A model generated the notes under the pieces. It saw only the letters and a program-made list of their open reading frames with translations, was not told the origin of the DNA and made no database searches. Source: CAZPMT01 sp964587655 (GTDB lineage Bacteria; Hydrogenedentota; Hydrogenedentia; Hydrogenedentales; SLHB01). Taken from it: a stretch of 12,018 nt of DNA. The stretch's first letter is position 1. Each line of letters begins with the position of its first letter. Below, one piece after another: positions 1 through 7,242 of the stretch. Made by a program: the position numbers and the translations under genes. The stretch lies in assembly GCA_964587655.1 (NCBI GenBank), contig CAZPMT010000157.1, forward strand, positions 1 through 12,018. Reading direction: 5' to 3'.

Positions 1-46
1 ATAAATGTCAAGCCTTTTCTCGCGCCGGGCATTTTTTCACAGGCTC

Positions 47-1660
47 TCAGTCTAACAGGGAGACGGCATCGCGCACCACTTGGGTCTCCTGGCTCTCGAA
101 ACCGGGCACAAGAAGCTCCACCTGGAAGGGATAAAGCGCGAAAGCCACCCGGTAGCCAACCACCCACACTGAGACAACGCACAAGAGGAGCCCGGTGAAG
201 ATGCCGCAATAGCGCCTCCAATAGGATGCGTAAGCCTTCCACATCCACCGACGCTCAGGATGCCCTCTGCCTTCCTCGTGGCTCTCTGTGGACAAGGGGT
301 TGCAACCCCTTGTCTCTGCGGGCGTGCCTGACGCCGAGAGCCGTCTGAGGGCGCGCCGGGGGTACACCAGGCTGAAAAGGAGTACGCCAGCAATCACAAG
401 ACGCCATAGGAGTCTCACGACCGGAATATGCCACGTCACCCCAAGATGCTGCGCAACGCTCATCACAACAAGCAGAAAAAGGAGTGCCACGGAACTGCCG
501 GAAAGAAACCAAAGACCCGCGCGCGTGTGCGGAAGCGCCCACGTCGTCCTGTCGGTCCGGAGGATGCGGCCCACAAGCCATGTCAGAAAGAAGACGAGAA
601 ACATCAAAGCCATGGCCTGCCCGCAAAGCGCCAAGGGCAGCGTATAAGCGGCCCTTGCGGACGCGATGCGCTGGTCTCGGTAAGACTCAAACTCGTTCAG
701 CCGCGCCAGGGCCTCCGTCAACTTGCGGCGGCGTTCCGCGAACGCGGCGCCCGCGGCGGGAGACTCGACCCGCGCCACGGCATCGCGTTGCGCAAGGACG
801 TCGAGTTGGATGCGCACGCCCGCTGTCGCCTGGACGGTCCCCGGATCGGTCCCGGCGATCAGACGCTGTCCCATGATCTCAATCGTCGCCAGCCACGAAT
901 CCCAATACTGCACGTTGCGCAAGTTGATCTCATGCTTTGCTTCCGAAAGCACGAGATCGACGTACTTGTACAACGGACCGCAGCACTCGTCGGCGATGTG
1001 CCGCCGGAGTTTGGCGTACCACACGCCCCGCGCCGGCAACTCGTCAGACCAAAGCGGCTCGGGGAAGACTATCGGCTCGTCGCCGGTATTCGCCTTGGCC
1101 ACCAGGGCCAGCGATTCGGTCAGGTTGTTCTTGTCAGCGCCGCGCTCGTTCGGCGGCCTCGAACGATCCGCGAAGGCCACCGCGGCCGCCTCGAGATATT
1201 TGGGCAGCGCGTTCTTGGAAGGCAGACGCGACGCTCTCTGAAAACAATCGCGCGCTTCGGCATATCGCTCAGCCTGAAATAGCCGGCATCCGTACCGTAA
1301 CTCCAGAAAGGCATTGTTTGGGTCCAGGCTGCACGCTTTTTCATATGCCGGAAGGATGTTGTCTTCCTCCTCGCGCTCCGCGAGCGCCGCCACGTACTCG
1401 GCGGTCGGCGAGTCACGCTGCTCGGCATCACGTTTGACCACAGAACGAAGGATCGCGCGCGCCGATTCCGTCGGAAGCGTCAGAGCGGCAATGTACTGGC
1501 TCTCGGTAAGCTCATAGCGCAAGTAACGCTCGGACAGCCACAATATCCCCGCAAACAGAACGCATGCCGTCACGCAAAACCGGAATGAGCGACGCGCCCG
1601 ACGTGCCCAGGCGACGTCGCCTGGGCTGATATACGGAGGCAAGCCGTTTTCGCCAGACAT
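47..1660 (-). CDS. TPR-containing multi-pass membrane protein, function unknown
   Basis: I do not recognise a named family. From the ATG at 1660 the protein has 537 residues: a short basic cytoplasmic N-terminus, one membrane segment (about 27-44), a long soluble part (about 45-335), then four hydrophobic segments (about 341-364, 382-405, 413-433 and 484-508). Residues about 88-150 look like tetratricopeptide helices (an AYEKACSLDPNNAFLELRYG-like unit followed by a second AEARDCFQRA unit). Residues about 290-335 are charged and Ala-rich, possibly coiled coil. A GTG at 1678 would add six residues, but the ATG at 1660 has an AGGGA ribosome site nine bases upstream and is preferred. The loop between segments four and five (residues about 450-458, TRGCNPLST) is encoded by a perfect DNA palindrome. 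The gene is co-directional with pgi but separated by 123 nt containing repeats, so it may be transcribed separately. A protein-interaction or scaffolding role in the envelope is inference from TPR plus membrane topology. Confidence 0.8.
   Translation of the reverse strand: MSGENGLPPYISPGDVAWARRARRSFRFCVTACVLFAGILWLSERYLRYELTESQYIAALTLPTESARAILRSVVKRDAEQRDSPTAEYVAALAEREEEDNILPAYEKACSLDPNNAFLELRYGCRLFQAERYAEARDCFQRASRLPSKNALPKYLEAAAVAFADRSRPPNERGADKNNLTESLALVAKANTGDEPIVFPEPLWSDELPARGVWYAKLRRHIADECCGPLYKYVDLVLSEAKHEINLRNVQYWDSWLATIEIMGQRLIAGTDPGTVQATAGVRIQLDVLAQRDAVARVESPAAGAAFAERRRKLTEALARLNEFESYRDQRIASARAAYTLPLALCGQAMALMFLVFFLTWLVGRILRTDRTTWALPHTRAGLWFLSGSSVALLFLLVVMSVAQHLGVTWHIPVVRLLWRLVIAGVLLFSLVYPRRALRRLSASGTPAETRGCNPLSTESHEEGRGHPERRWMWKAYASYWRRYCGIFTGLLLCVVSVWVVGYRVAFALYPFQVELLVPGFESQETQVVRDAVSLLD
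291..314. repeat. Perfect 24-nt palindrome inside the TPR membrane-protein gene
   Basis: The left arm GACAAGGGGTTG (291-302) is followed without a spacer by its exact reverse complement CAACCCCTTGTC (303-314). The reading frame stays open through it and encodes Arg-Gly-Cys-Asn-Pro-Leu in a hydrophilic loop between two membrane segments. A 12-bp perfect inverted repeat with no loop is not needed by the protein, so it is more likely an inserted palindromic (REP-like) element tolerated in a loop. That origin is inference. Confidence 0.75.
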
Positions 1661-1704
1661 CTTAGGAGATCCCTTCACCGTCCGCTGAGCGCCGCATTCG
1701 CTGG

Positions 1705-1738
1705 TATTCTGTATTCTGTATTCTGAATTCTGAATCTG
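1705..1738. repeat. Heptanucleotide tandem repeat (TATTCTG/AATTCTG)
   Basis: Three exact TATTCTG units (1705-1725) are followed by AATTCTG (1726-1732) and a decayed sixth-base-short unit AATCTG. The tract sits 45 nt upstream of the ATG of the TPR gene and is AT-rich in a GC-rich region. No function can be read from it. Slippage could change the spacing between any promoter and the gene. Confidence 0.8.
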
Positions 1739-1740
1739 GC

Positions 1741-1763
1741 TGTCACTTTCGACGAAAGTGACA
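1741..1763. repeat. 23-nt palindrome between pgi and the TPR gene
   Basis: The 11-nt arm TGTCACTTTCG (1741-1751) and its exact complement CGAAAGTGACA (1753-1763) flank a single central A. It lies 20 nt beyond the pgi stop codon. It would form a strong hairpin in either transcript, but no T-run follows on either strand, so it is not a canonical rho-independent terminator. It may be an operator, an mRNA 3'-end stabiliser or a REP-like element. Confidence 0.75.
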
Positions 1764-1783
1764 TACTGGCAACATCACGTGTG

Positions 1784-3145
1784 TCAGCGATCCTGTCCCA
1801 TGAGGGCGCGCGCGATCTTCTTGCCCTCCTCGACGCCGGGCTGGTCGAAGGTCTGCACATTGTAGAGCCGCCCGGCCATGGCGGTTTCGACCTCCAGCAT
1901 GTATAGAAGCTGTGCGACCGTGTGGGCGTTGATTCGAGGCAGAATGATGCGCGACACGGGCCGGCGGCTGACCTTTAGCGCGTCGAGCGTGCCGCGCAGT
2001 TCCGCCGCCATGAGCTTGTTCATAGTCTTGCCGCGGAGATAGTCAAACTGGGCAATGCCGTTCAACACGGAAGGAACGCGGAGCGTTTTGTCAAAGCGCG
2101 TCACCTCGATGATATTGAAGATCTTGTCATTAGGCCCTTCACGGTAGAGTTGCACCTGCGAGTGCTGGTCGGTGACGCCGAGGGCCTTTATCGGCGTCTG
2201 CCCGGCGTACACCTCATCGCCATCAAGACTCACCCGCTTGCCGAGACTCTCCGCCCACAACTGCCGATACCAGTCCGCCAGGTCCCGCAACGCATCGGCG
2301 TACGGCATCATCACCGACATCACCTTGCCCTTGGCCCTGTCCGCCAGATACTGGACCGCTGCGCGGAGATAGGCGGGATTCTCCGCCATCGGGAGGGCGC
2401 CGCAGCGCCGGTCCATCGCGGCACACCCCTCCCGCATGGCATCCAGATCCATCCCGAGCATGGCCGCCGGGAACATCCCCACCGGCGAGAACACCGAGAA
2501 ACGCCCGCCCACGTTGAACGGGACCGCGAACTCCTTGAGGCGGTATTGATCGGCGACCGGATGTAACCAGCTCTTGGCGGCGCCGCGCGGGTTCGTCGTC
2601 ACGACGAGATGCTCTTTGACCGCCTCGGAGCCCACGCTCTTTTCGAGAGCCTGGACGACGATAAGAAGTTGCGTTATCGTCTCAGCCGTGTCGCCTGACT
2701 TCGAGATCACGCTGTAAAGCGTCCGTTTCGGCGGACACACCCGCATCATCCGGTGAAAGGTCACGGGATCAATATTGTCCATCACGAATACGCGCGGCGT
2801 GCCTCCGCGCGCCCGGCGGCTCAGCAAGTTGTAGTACGGCGGCTTCAAGGCGGTAACCAAGGCCGTCGTTCCCAACGCCGATCCTCCGATCCCAAGGACA
2901 ACGAGATTGTCATAGCCCTTTGAAAGGAACGCCGCCGCAGCCGCCCTCACATCGCTGAAGACCGCATCATCTTTGTACAGGTCGTAGAACCCGTATTTCC
3001 CGTCCGCGCGGTCCCGTCTGAGGACTTCGGCGGCGGCTTCCACCTTCGGCTCAATCGCCTTCAGTTCCGCAGGGGTAATGCCATGCTCGGCGCCCACCGC
3101 CGACGCTTTGCACCGCGAGATGTCGATTCGTATGTCAAGTTTCAT
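1784..3145 (-). CDS. pgi: Glucose-6-phosphate isomerase
   Basis: This enzyme interconverts glucose 6-phosphate and fructose 6-phosphate in glycolysis and gluconeogenesis, in the cytosol. The 453-residue length matches the shorter bacterial form. Family motifs are intact: the glycine-rich LGIGGSALG (about 84-92), the SKSGDTAET sugar-phosphate-binding loop (about 148-156), the VGGRFSVFSPVG signature (about 212-223), and the catalytic residues Glu299 (WAESLGKR), His328 (TDQHSQ) and Lys442 (DQPGVEEGKK). The ATG at 3145 is supported by GGAG six bases upstream. It begins 24 nt after the JAB-DinG helicase stop codon, so it is probably the last gene of the folate-helicase operon. No internal break or unusual residue was seen. 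Confidence 0.97.
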   Translation of the reverse strand: MKLDIRIDISRCKASAVGAEHGITPAELKAIEPKVEAAAEVLRRDRADGKYGFYDLYKDDAVFSDVRAAAAAFLSKGYDNLVVLGIGGSALGTTALVTALKPPYYNLLSRRARGGTPRVFVMDNIDPVTFHRMMRVCPPKRTLYSVISKSGDTAETITQLLIVVQALEKSVGSEAVKEHLVVTTNPRGAAKSWLHPVADQYRLKEFAVPFNVGGRFSVFSPVGMFPAAMLGMDLDAMREGCAAMDRRCGALPMAENPAYLRAAVQYLADRAKGKVMSVMMPYADALRDLADWYRQLWAESLGKRVSLDGDEVYAGQTPIKALGVTDQHSQVQLYREGPNDKIFNIIEVTRFDKTLRVPSVLNGIAQFDYLRGKTMNKLMAAELRGTLDALKVSRRPVSRIILPRINAHTVAQLLYMLEVETAMAGRLYNVQTFDQPGVEEGKKIARALMGQDR

Positions 3146-3169
3146 GCCTAGCTCCGTAAGGCGGAAGGC

Positions 3170-5782
3170 CTACTTTCGGTAGAACTCTTCCAACATCGCG
3201 TACAGGTCTTGTTGTGTTCCCTTCACAATCGGAACGCCTGGAAGGGACTCAAGGAACACTTTGCCATAGTACTTAGTCATAATGCGGCGGTCAAGGACCA
3301 CAATCGTGCCGCGATCCGTCCGGCGCCGGATCAGCCGCCCGAATCCCTGCCGGAACTTGATAACGGCCTGTGGGACCGTATAACTCATGAACGAGTTTCC
3401 TCCCGCCGCGTCAATGGCCTCGGCCCGCGCCTGCTGGATCGGTTCGGTGGGAACGCGGAACGGCAGCTTGGGCACGACGACGCACTGGAGCGCGTCTCCC
3501 GCCACGTCAATTCCTTCCCAAAAGCTATCCGTCGCGAACAACACGCTCGATATGTCGTCGCGAAAACGGTTGAGGAGTTGCGTCCGGGCGGCCCCGCCCT
3601 GTTTGAGCGCCGTAATCCGGGCCTTCTTCAGGTCCTCTTCGAGACGGCGGTACGCGAAATCGAGCGCGTAAAACGACGTGAACAGGACCAGGGCATGCCC
3701 TTTCGTAATCGCCAGGACGCGCCGGAGGCAGTCGACGGTCTGCTCCAGGAACTTCTTGTCGTCCGGAGGCACGATGTCGAGCGCGATACCCACCAGCGCT
3801 TGCTTCCCATAGTCGAAAGGACTGTTAAGGATGTCCGTTTCCACCCTGTCCGGATCAACGAGATTCACTCCTATGCGTTCAAACAGGTAGCTGAAGCTAC
3901 GCTGGACCGTCAGTGTCGCGGAGGTCATCACGACCGTCTTGAGGTTCCCATAGACCCAGTCCGCAAGGCATTTCCCGACCTCGAGAGGACACTTCACCAC
4001 GCGGACGATCTTCGCATCCGAACTGTCGATCTCGATCCAGCGCACCGTGTTCGGTTCGAGTTCTTCACGGGTGGCGCCCTCGAAAGCGCCGGCGACCGTC
4101 TCGAGACGCGCGCAGTAGCCCTGAAGCTCCATGATTTCCGTCAGGAAAGCCGGCTCCACCTGATCGGCGGCGGCCCGCACCTTCTTCAGCCGATCAAGCA
4201 AGGCGCGGCAAGATACGGCCAACGCCCGCACGTCCTGTACCGCTGGAACGACGTACACCGCGTGGACTTCCCGCAGGTCCGGGTCCGCCAACTCCTTTTC
4301 CGTCAGCCGCCACTTGATGTCGCGACCGATCTGACCGCATTTGTTTGCGGTCACGGCGCGCAACGCGTCAAACGCAACCGTCAGCGACTCGCGTACGACT
4401 GCCAGCGAGGGCGCAAGCTCATTTTCAATCAGTCCCAGGATCTCCTCCTTCTCCTGCGGACGAAGTCCTTGGACCTCCTTTATCAACCGGGCCTTGATGA
4501 AGGGAATGAGGCCGTGTTCGTGGGTCCGCTCCCTGCGCTGAAACCGGCCCAACAGCGCCATCGCGCCGAGCCGCGTGGCCTCTGTCCCGAAGTACTCCGT
4601 GGCGGAGTCTTCGATGCTGTGCGCTTCGTCAAAGATGACGCGCTTGTAGGCGGGCAGCACCGCCAACGAACAGAAATCACCCATCTCCTTCTTGACGTTG
4701 ATATCCGAAAAGAGAATGTGGTGATTGGACACGATCAGATCGGCCTTGGCAATCTCGCGCCGCGCGCGCATCACGAAACAGGTCTTCACGCTCGCACAGC
4801 GCGTCCCCGCGCATGTGTCCGCCTCGGAGCAGACGCTTTCCCATATCTCGCGCGTGGGCATGAACGGCAGATCTGATCGGCTCCCGTCCTGCGTCTTCCC
4901 GGCCCATTCGGAGATCGCGCGGATCGAAGCCTGGCCGGGGTCGTCATCGAACAGCGTCGCCTCGGACATCGCCCGCGCAAGTTTGCGGCGGCACAGGTAA
5001 TTCGACCGCCCCTTCACGAGCACCGCCGCGAAATCCACGTCCAGACACTTCCTCAACAGAGGGATATCTTTGAAGACGATTTGCTCCTGCAGATTGATGG
5101 TGCGCGTCGAGACGACAATCCGTTCGCGATTCCTTACGGACCACAGAACCGATGGAATAAGGTAGGCCAGCGTCTTGCCGACACCGGTCGGCGCCTCGAT
5201 CACCGCGACGCCGTCGTGGTTGAATGCGCGCGCGACGAACTCCATCATCTTCGTCTGTTGCGGCCTCACCTCGAACTGAGGCAGGACGCGCGCCATCTTG
5301 CTTCCGGGACGGAACGCGGCAGCCATTTCCACGGGATCGAGCTTCTTCGCCTCTTTGTCCAGGAAAGGCTCGACCACCACGTACACGCGCGTCACCTCGT
5401 TGTCCACGATGTACACGCCGTGCCCGTTGTTGCCGCATATGCTCGCGATATCAAGGTCCGGATCGGAAGGCGCGATCTCACCAGACGGGTGGTTGTGAAC
5501 AATGACGTCCCGCGGCGCCAGCATCTCGAAAAACGCCGGCACCGCCGCGTCGGTCCCGCGCGCGCACACGCGGACCTTTTCGATTACGCCCCGCGCGTCC
5601 AAGGAGCCCGCGAAGAACACTTCGCGCCCGCCAGTCTCCTGGATTTCCTGCCGCATGCGCTCAGCCGCCGCGGGCGCGATCCGCAGGGCTGCGTCCTGGC
5701 CAATCGTTTCATCCATGGGTGATTTCCGGAGAGCGTCCCCGCTCGACGCCCGCTGGCCGCCCTCGATCCGTTTGCGGGACAC
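3170..5782 (-). CDS. JAB/RadC-like domain fused to DinG-family Fe-S DNA helicase
   Basis: This 870-residue protein has two parts. Residues about 30-145 carry a JAB/MPN (JAMM) signature close to RadC: Glu54, then HNHPSG (His96, His98), Ser106 and Asp109, the expected zinc-binding set. Residues about 170-870 are a DinG/XPD-type superfamily-2 helicase. It has Walker A APTGVGKT (197-204), DEAH (385-388), TSAT (620-623), an ATDSFWEGID segment (750-759) and the QGFGRLIRR arginine-finger motif (812-820). Four cysteines (264, 324, 329, 335) sit where DinG/XPD enzymes hold a 4Fe-4S cluster; 324-329-335 has the typical DinG spacing. DinG helicases unwind DNA 5' to 3' and resolve R-loops and D-loops. 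The role of the JAB domain is unknown. The GTG start at 5782 lies two nt beyond the folE stop; an ATG at 5716 (848 residues, GGA eight bases upstream) also keeps the whole JAB domain and may be the true start. Confidence 0.92.
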   Translation of the reverse strand: MSRKRIEGGQRASSGDALRKSPMDETIGQDAALRIAPAAAERMRQEIQETGGREVFFAGSLDARGVIEKVRVCARGTDAAVPAFFEMLAPRDVIVHNHPSGEIAPSDPDLDIASICGNNGHGVYIVDNEVTRVYVVVEPFLDKEAKKLDPVEMAAAFRPGSKMARVLPQFEVRPQQTKMMEFVARAFNHDGVAVIEAPTGVGKTLAYLIPSVLWSVRNRERIVVSTRTINLQEQIVFKDIPLLRKCLDVDFAAVLVKGRSNYLCRRKLARAMSEATLFDDDPGQASIRAISEWAGKTQDGSRSDLPFMPTREIWESVCSEADTCAGTRCASVKTCFVMRARREIAKADLIVSNHHILFSDINVKKEMGDFCSLAVLPAYKRVIFDEAHSIEDSATEYFGTEATRLGAMALLGRFQRRERTHEHGLIPFIKARLIKEVQGLRPQEKEEILGLIENELAPSLAVVRESLTVAFDALRAVTANKCGQIGRDIKWRLTEKELADPDLREVHAVYVVPAVQDVRALAVSCRALLDRLKKVRAAADQVEPAFLTEIMELQGYCARLETVAGAFEGATREELEPNTVRWIEIDSSDAKIVRVVKCPLEVGKCLADWVYGNLKTVVMTSATLTVQRSFSYLFERIGVNLVDPDRVETDILNSPFDYGKQALVGIALDIVPPDDKKFLEQTVDCLRRVLAITKGHALVLFTSFYALDFAYRRLEEDLKKARITALKQGGAARTQLLNRFRDDISSVLFATDSFWEGIDVAGDALQCVVVPKLPFRVPTEPIQQARAEAIDAAGGNSFMSYTVPQAVIKFRQGFGRLIRRRTDRGTIVVLDRRIMTKYYGKVFLESLPGVPIVKGTQQDLYAMLEEFYRK

Positions 5783-5784
5783 GC

Positions 5785-6351
5785 CTACGAGACCTGGCGG
5801 CCGATAAGGTTCATGAATTCCGTGCGCGTGGCGGAGTCACTGTGGAAACTGCCGAGTACGGAAGAGGTGGTCATGATCGAGTTCTGCTTTTCCACGCCGC
5901 GCATCATCATGCACAGGTGCCGGCATTCCATCACTACGCCCACGCCCTCGGCCTTTGTAACCGTCATGATCTCGTGGGCGATGTCCGCTGTAAGCCGTTC
6001 CTGGATCTGCAAACGCCGCGCGTGGAGGTCCACGATGCGGGCAAGCTTACTCACGCCCAACACTTTTGTGCTTGCGATGTACCCGATGTGACACCTCCCG
6101 AAAAACGGCAGCATGTGGTGTTCGCACAGGCTGTACACTTCGATGTCGCGCACGATGATCATGTTGTTGACCGCCGAATCGAACACGGCGTCGTTGATTA
6201 CGTCATCGAGGCGCGTCGTATACCCAGAGGTCAGGAACTCGTACGCTCGAGCGACGCGATACGGCGTTTTCAGCAACCCTGGGCGGTCCGGGTTCTCTCC
6301 GACCTCGACAAGCAACTCCCGCACAAGCTCCTCAACACGTTCAACGTTCAT
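5785..6351 (-). CDS. folE: GTP cyclohydrolase I (type IA)
   Basis: Converts GTP to 7,8-dihydroneopterin triphosphate, the first step of folate and pterin synthesis, as a zinc-dependent cytosolic homo-oligomer. The 188-residue length is normal for the bacterial enzyme. The zinc ligands are all present: Cys76 and His79 in SLCEHHMLPF and Cys147 in RHLCMMMRGV. The QERLTADIA segment (about 117-125) and the C-terminal TRTEF are also typical. The start codon overlaps the folK stop codon (ATGA, 6351-6348), showing translational coupling, and the downstream helicase gene begins two nt after its stop. As the enzyme of the first step, it stands last among the pterin genes here. Confidence 0.97.
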   Translation of the reverse strand: MNVERVEELVRELLVEVGENPDRPGLLKTPYRVARAYEFLTSGYTTRLDDVINDAVFDSAVNNMIIVRDIEVYSLCEHHMLPFFGRCHIGYIASTKVLGVSKLARIVDLHARRLQIQERLTADIAHEIMTVTKAEGVGVVMECRHLCMMMRGVEKQNSIMTTSSVLGSFHSDSATRTEFMNLIGRQVS

Positions 6352-6869
6352 AGACCCAACCTTTCTCGCAGTGATTCAGTAAACGCATCCGCCGGGATCA
6401 GTCCTTCCCGCCGCCGCGCGCACAACAGCCCCGCCAGCTTCTCGCCCGTGTCCGGCAACACCAAGTCCGGCGCCAGTTCCAGAAGTGGCACGGCCACAAA
6501 GGGCCGCTCGCGGATACCCGGATCGGGAACACGCAGCCCTGGTTCCTCGATTATCGCCGAATCGAACAGCAGGATATCAAGATCAATCGTTCGCGACGCA
6601 CACGCATCCGCCGTGCGCACCCGGCCCAGCGCCGATTCGATCCCGCAAAGCACCTCGGACTTCAGCGTGCGCGCGTCAAGCGTGGTGCGCAACCGGGCGG
6701 CGCCGTTCAAGAACGGAGGCTGCTCGGGACGTCCCACGGGCACAGTGCGATAGAACGTCGACACGGCCTCGATAGCCGCCTGACGTGAAAGCTGCTCCAG
6801 CGCGCAGACGATATTCTCCTCCGGATCGATGTTCGAGCCGATTCCGACGAAAACCAAGTGCTCAGGCAT
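6348..6869 (-). CDS. folK: 2-amino-4-hydroxy-6-hydroxymethyldihydropteridine pyrophosphokinase (HPPK)
   Basis: Transfers pyrophosphate from ATP to 6-hydroxymethyl-7,8-dihydropterin, giving the substrate for dihydropteroate synthase. Visible motifs are the N-terminal VGIGSNIDP (about 8-16), FYRTVPVG followed by QPPFLNGA (about 39-57), the Mg-binding Asp96 and Asp98 in RTIDLDILLFD, and RPFVAVPLLELAP (about 122-134). The 173-residue length fits a single-domain HPPK. It overlaps folB by 8 nt upstream and folE by 4 nt downstream, so all three should be translated from one mRNA. Confidence 0.96.
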   Translation of the reverse strand: MPEHLVFVGIGSNIDPEENIVCALEQLSRQAAIEAVSTFYRTVPVGRPEQPPFLNGAARLRTTLDARTLKSEVLCGIESALGRVRTADACASRTIDLDILLFDSAIIEEPGLRVPDPGIRERPFVAVPLLELAPDLVLPDTGEKLAGLLCARRREGLIPADAFTESLRERLGL

Positions 6870-7242
6870 TGTCCGCTCGCTTCCGGAAGATCTCGACGGC
6901 CACGCTGCGCGCGAAACGCAGCGCGCCGGGCTTGTCGATGGTTACGCGGACGGCTTCCACGCGCGGTTCTTCAAGGCAGAGGCCGGCAACGCGCTGCGCC
7001 AGGTGCTCGATCAGGAACGAGGAGGACCCTTCTACCATGGCCACGACCCGCTTCTTCACGTCTTTGTAGTCGACGGTATCCTCGATGCGATCGCTACGGC
7101 CTGCTGCGCGCAGGTCCGCATACAGGACGATATTCAGCGTGATGTCCTGTTTTTCACGCCGCTCTTCGGGATAAATGCCCAGCACGCAGCGCAGCCGCAG
7201 GTCACGGACGTGGATTCTGTCCAGATGCTCTTCAGCACCCAT
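6862..7242 (-). CDS. folB: Dihydroneopterin aldolase
   Basis: Cleaves 7,8-dihydroneopterin to 6-hydroxymethyl-7,8-dihydropterin and glycolaldehyde (some members also epimerise). The 126-residue protein has the usual DRIHVRDLRLRCVLGIYPEER opening (split here: DRIHVRDL about 8-15, GIYPEER about 22-28), with the conserved Glu around 26, the VDY segment (about 57-59) and the active-site Lys104 in TIDKPGALRFA. I chose the ATG at 7242 because GAGGGA lies six bases upstream; longer starts at 7248 or 7278 extend further into the upstream gene and add residues not typical of the family. It overlaps the SDR gene by 11 nt and folK by 8 nt. Confidence 0.93.
   Translation of the reverse strand: MGAEEHLDRIHVRDLRLRCVLGIYPEERREKQDITLNIVLYADLRAAGRSDRIEDTVDYKDVKKRVVAMVEGSSSFLIEHLAQRVAGLCLEEPRVEAVRVTIDKPGALRFARSVAVEIFRKRADNA

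Noticed and set aside
6..11. TTGACA on the minus strand at the left edge, a possible -35 box for the next gene
   Set aside because: The -10 box would lie outside the window, so the promoter cannot be judged.
428..1282. Plus-strand open frame (about 284 codons) opposite the TPR gene
   Set aside because: Low-complexity Arg/Pro-rich product. The minus-strand frame has membrane segments, TPR helices and a ribosome site.
3209..4876. Long plus-strand open frame (about 555 codons) opposite the helicase gene
   Set aside because: Antisense shadow of the helicase region, which carries all helicase and Fe-S motifs on the minus strand.
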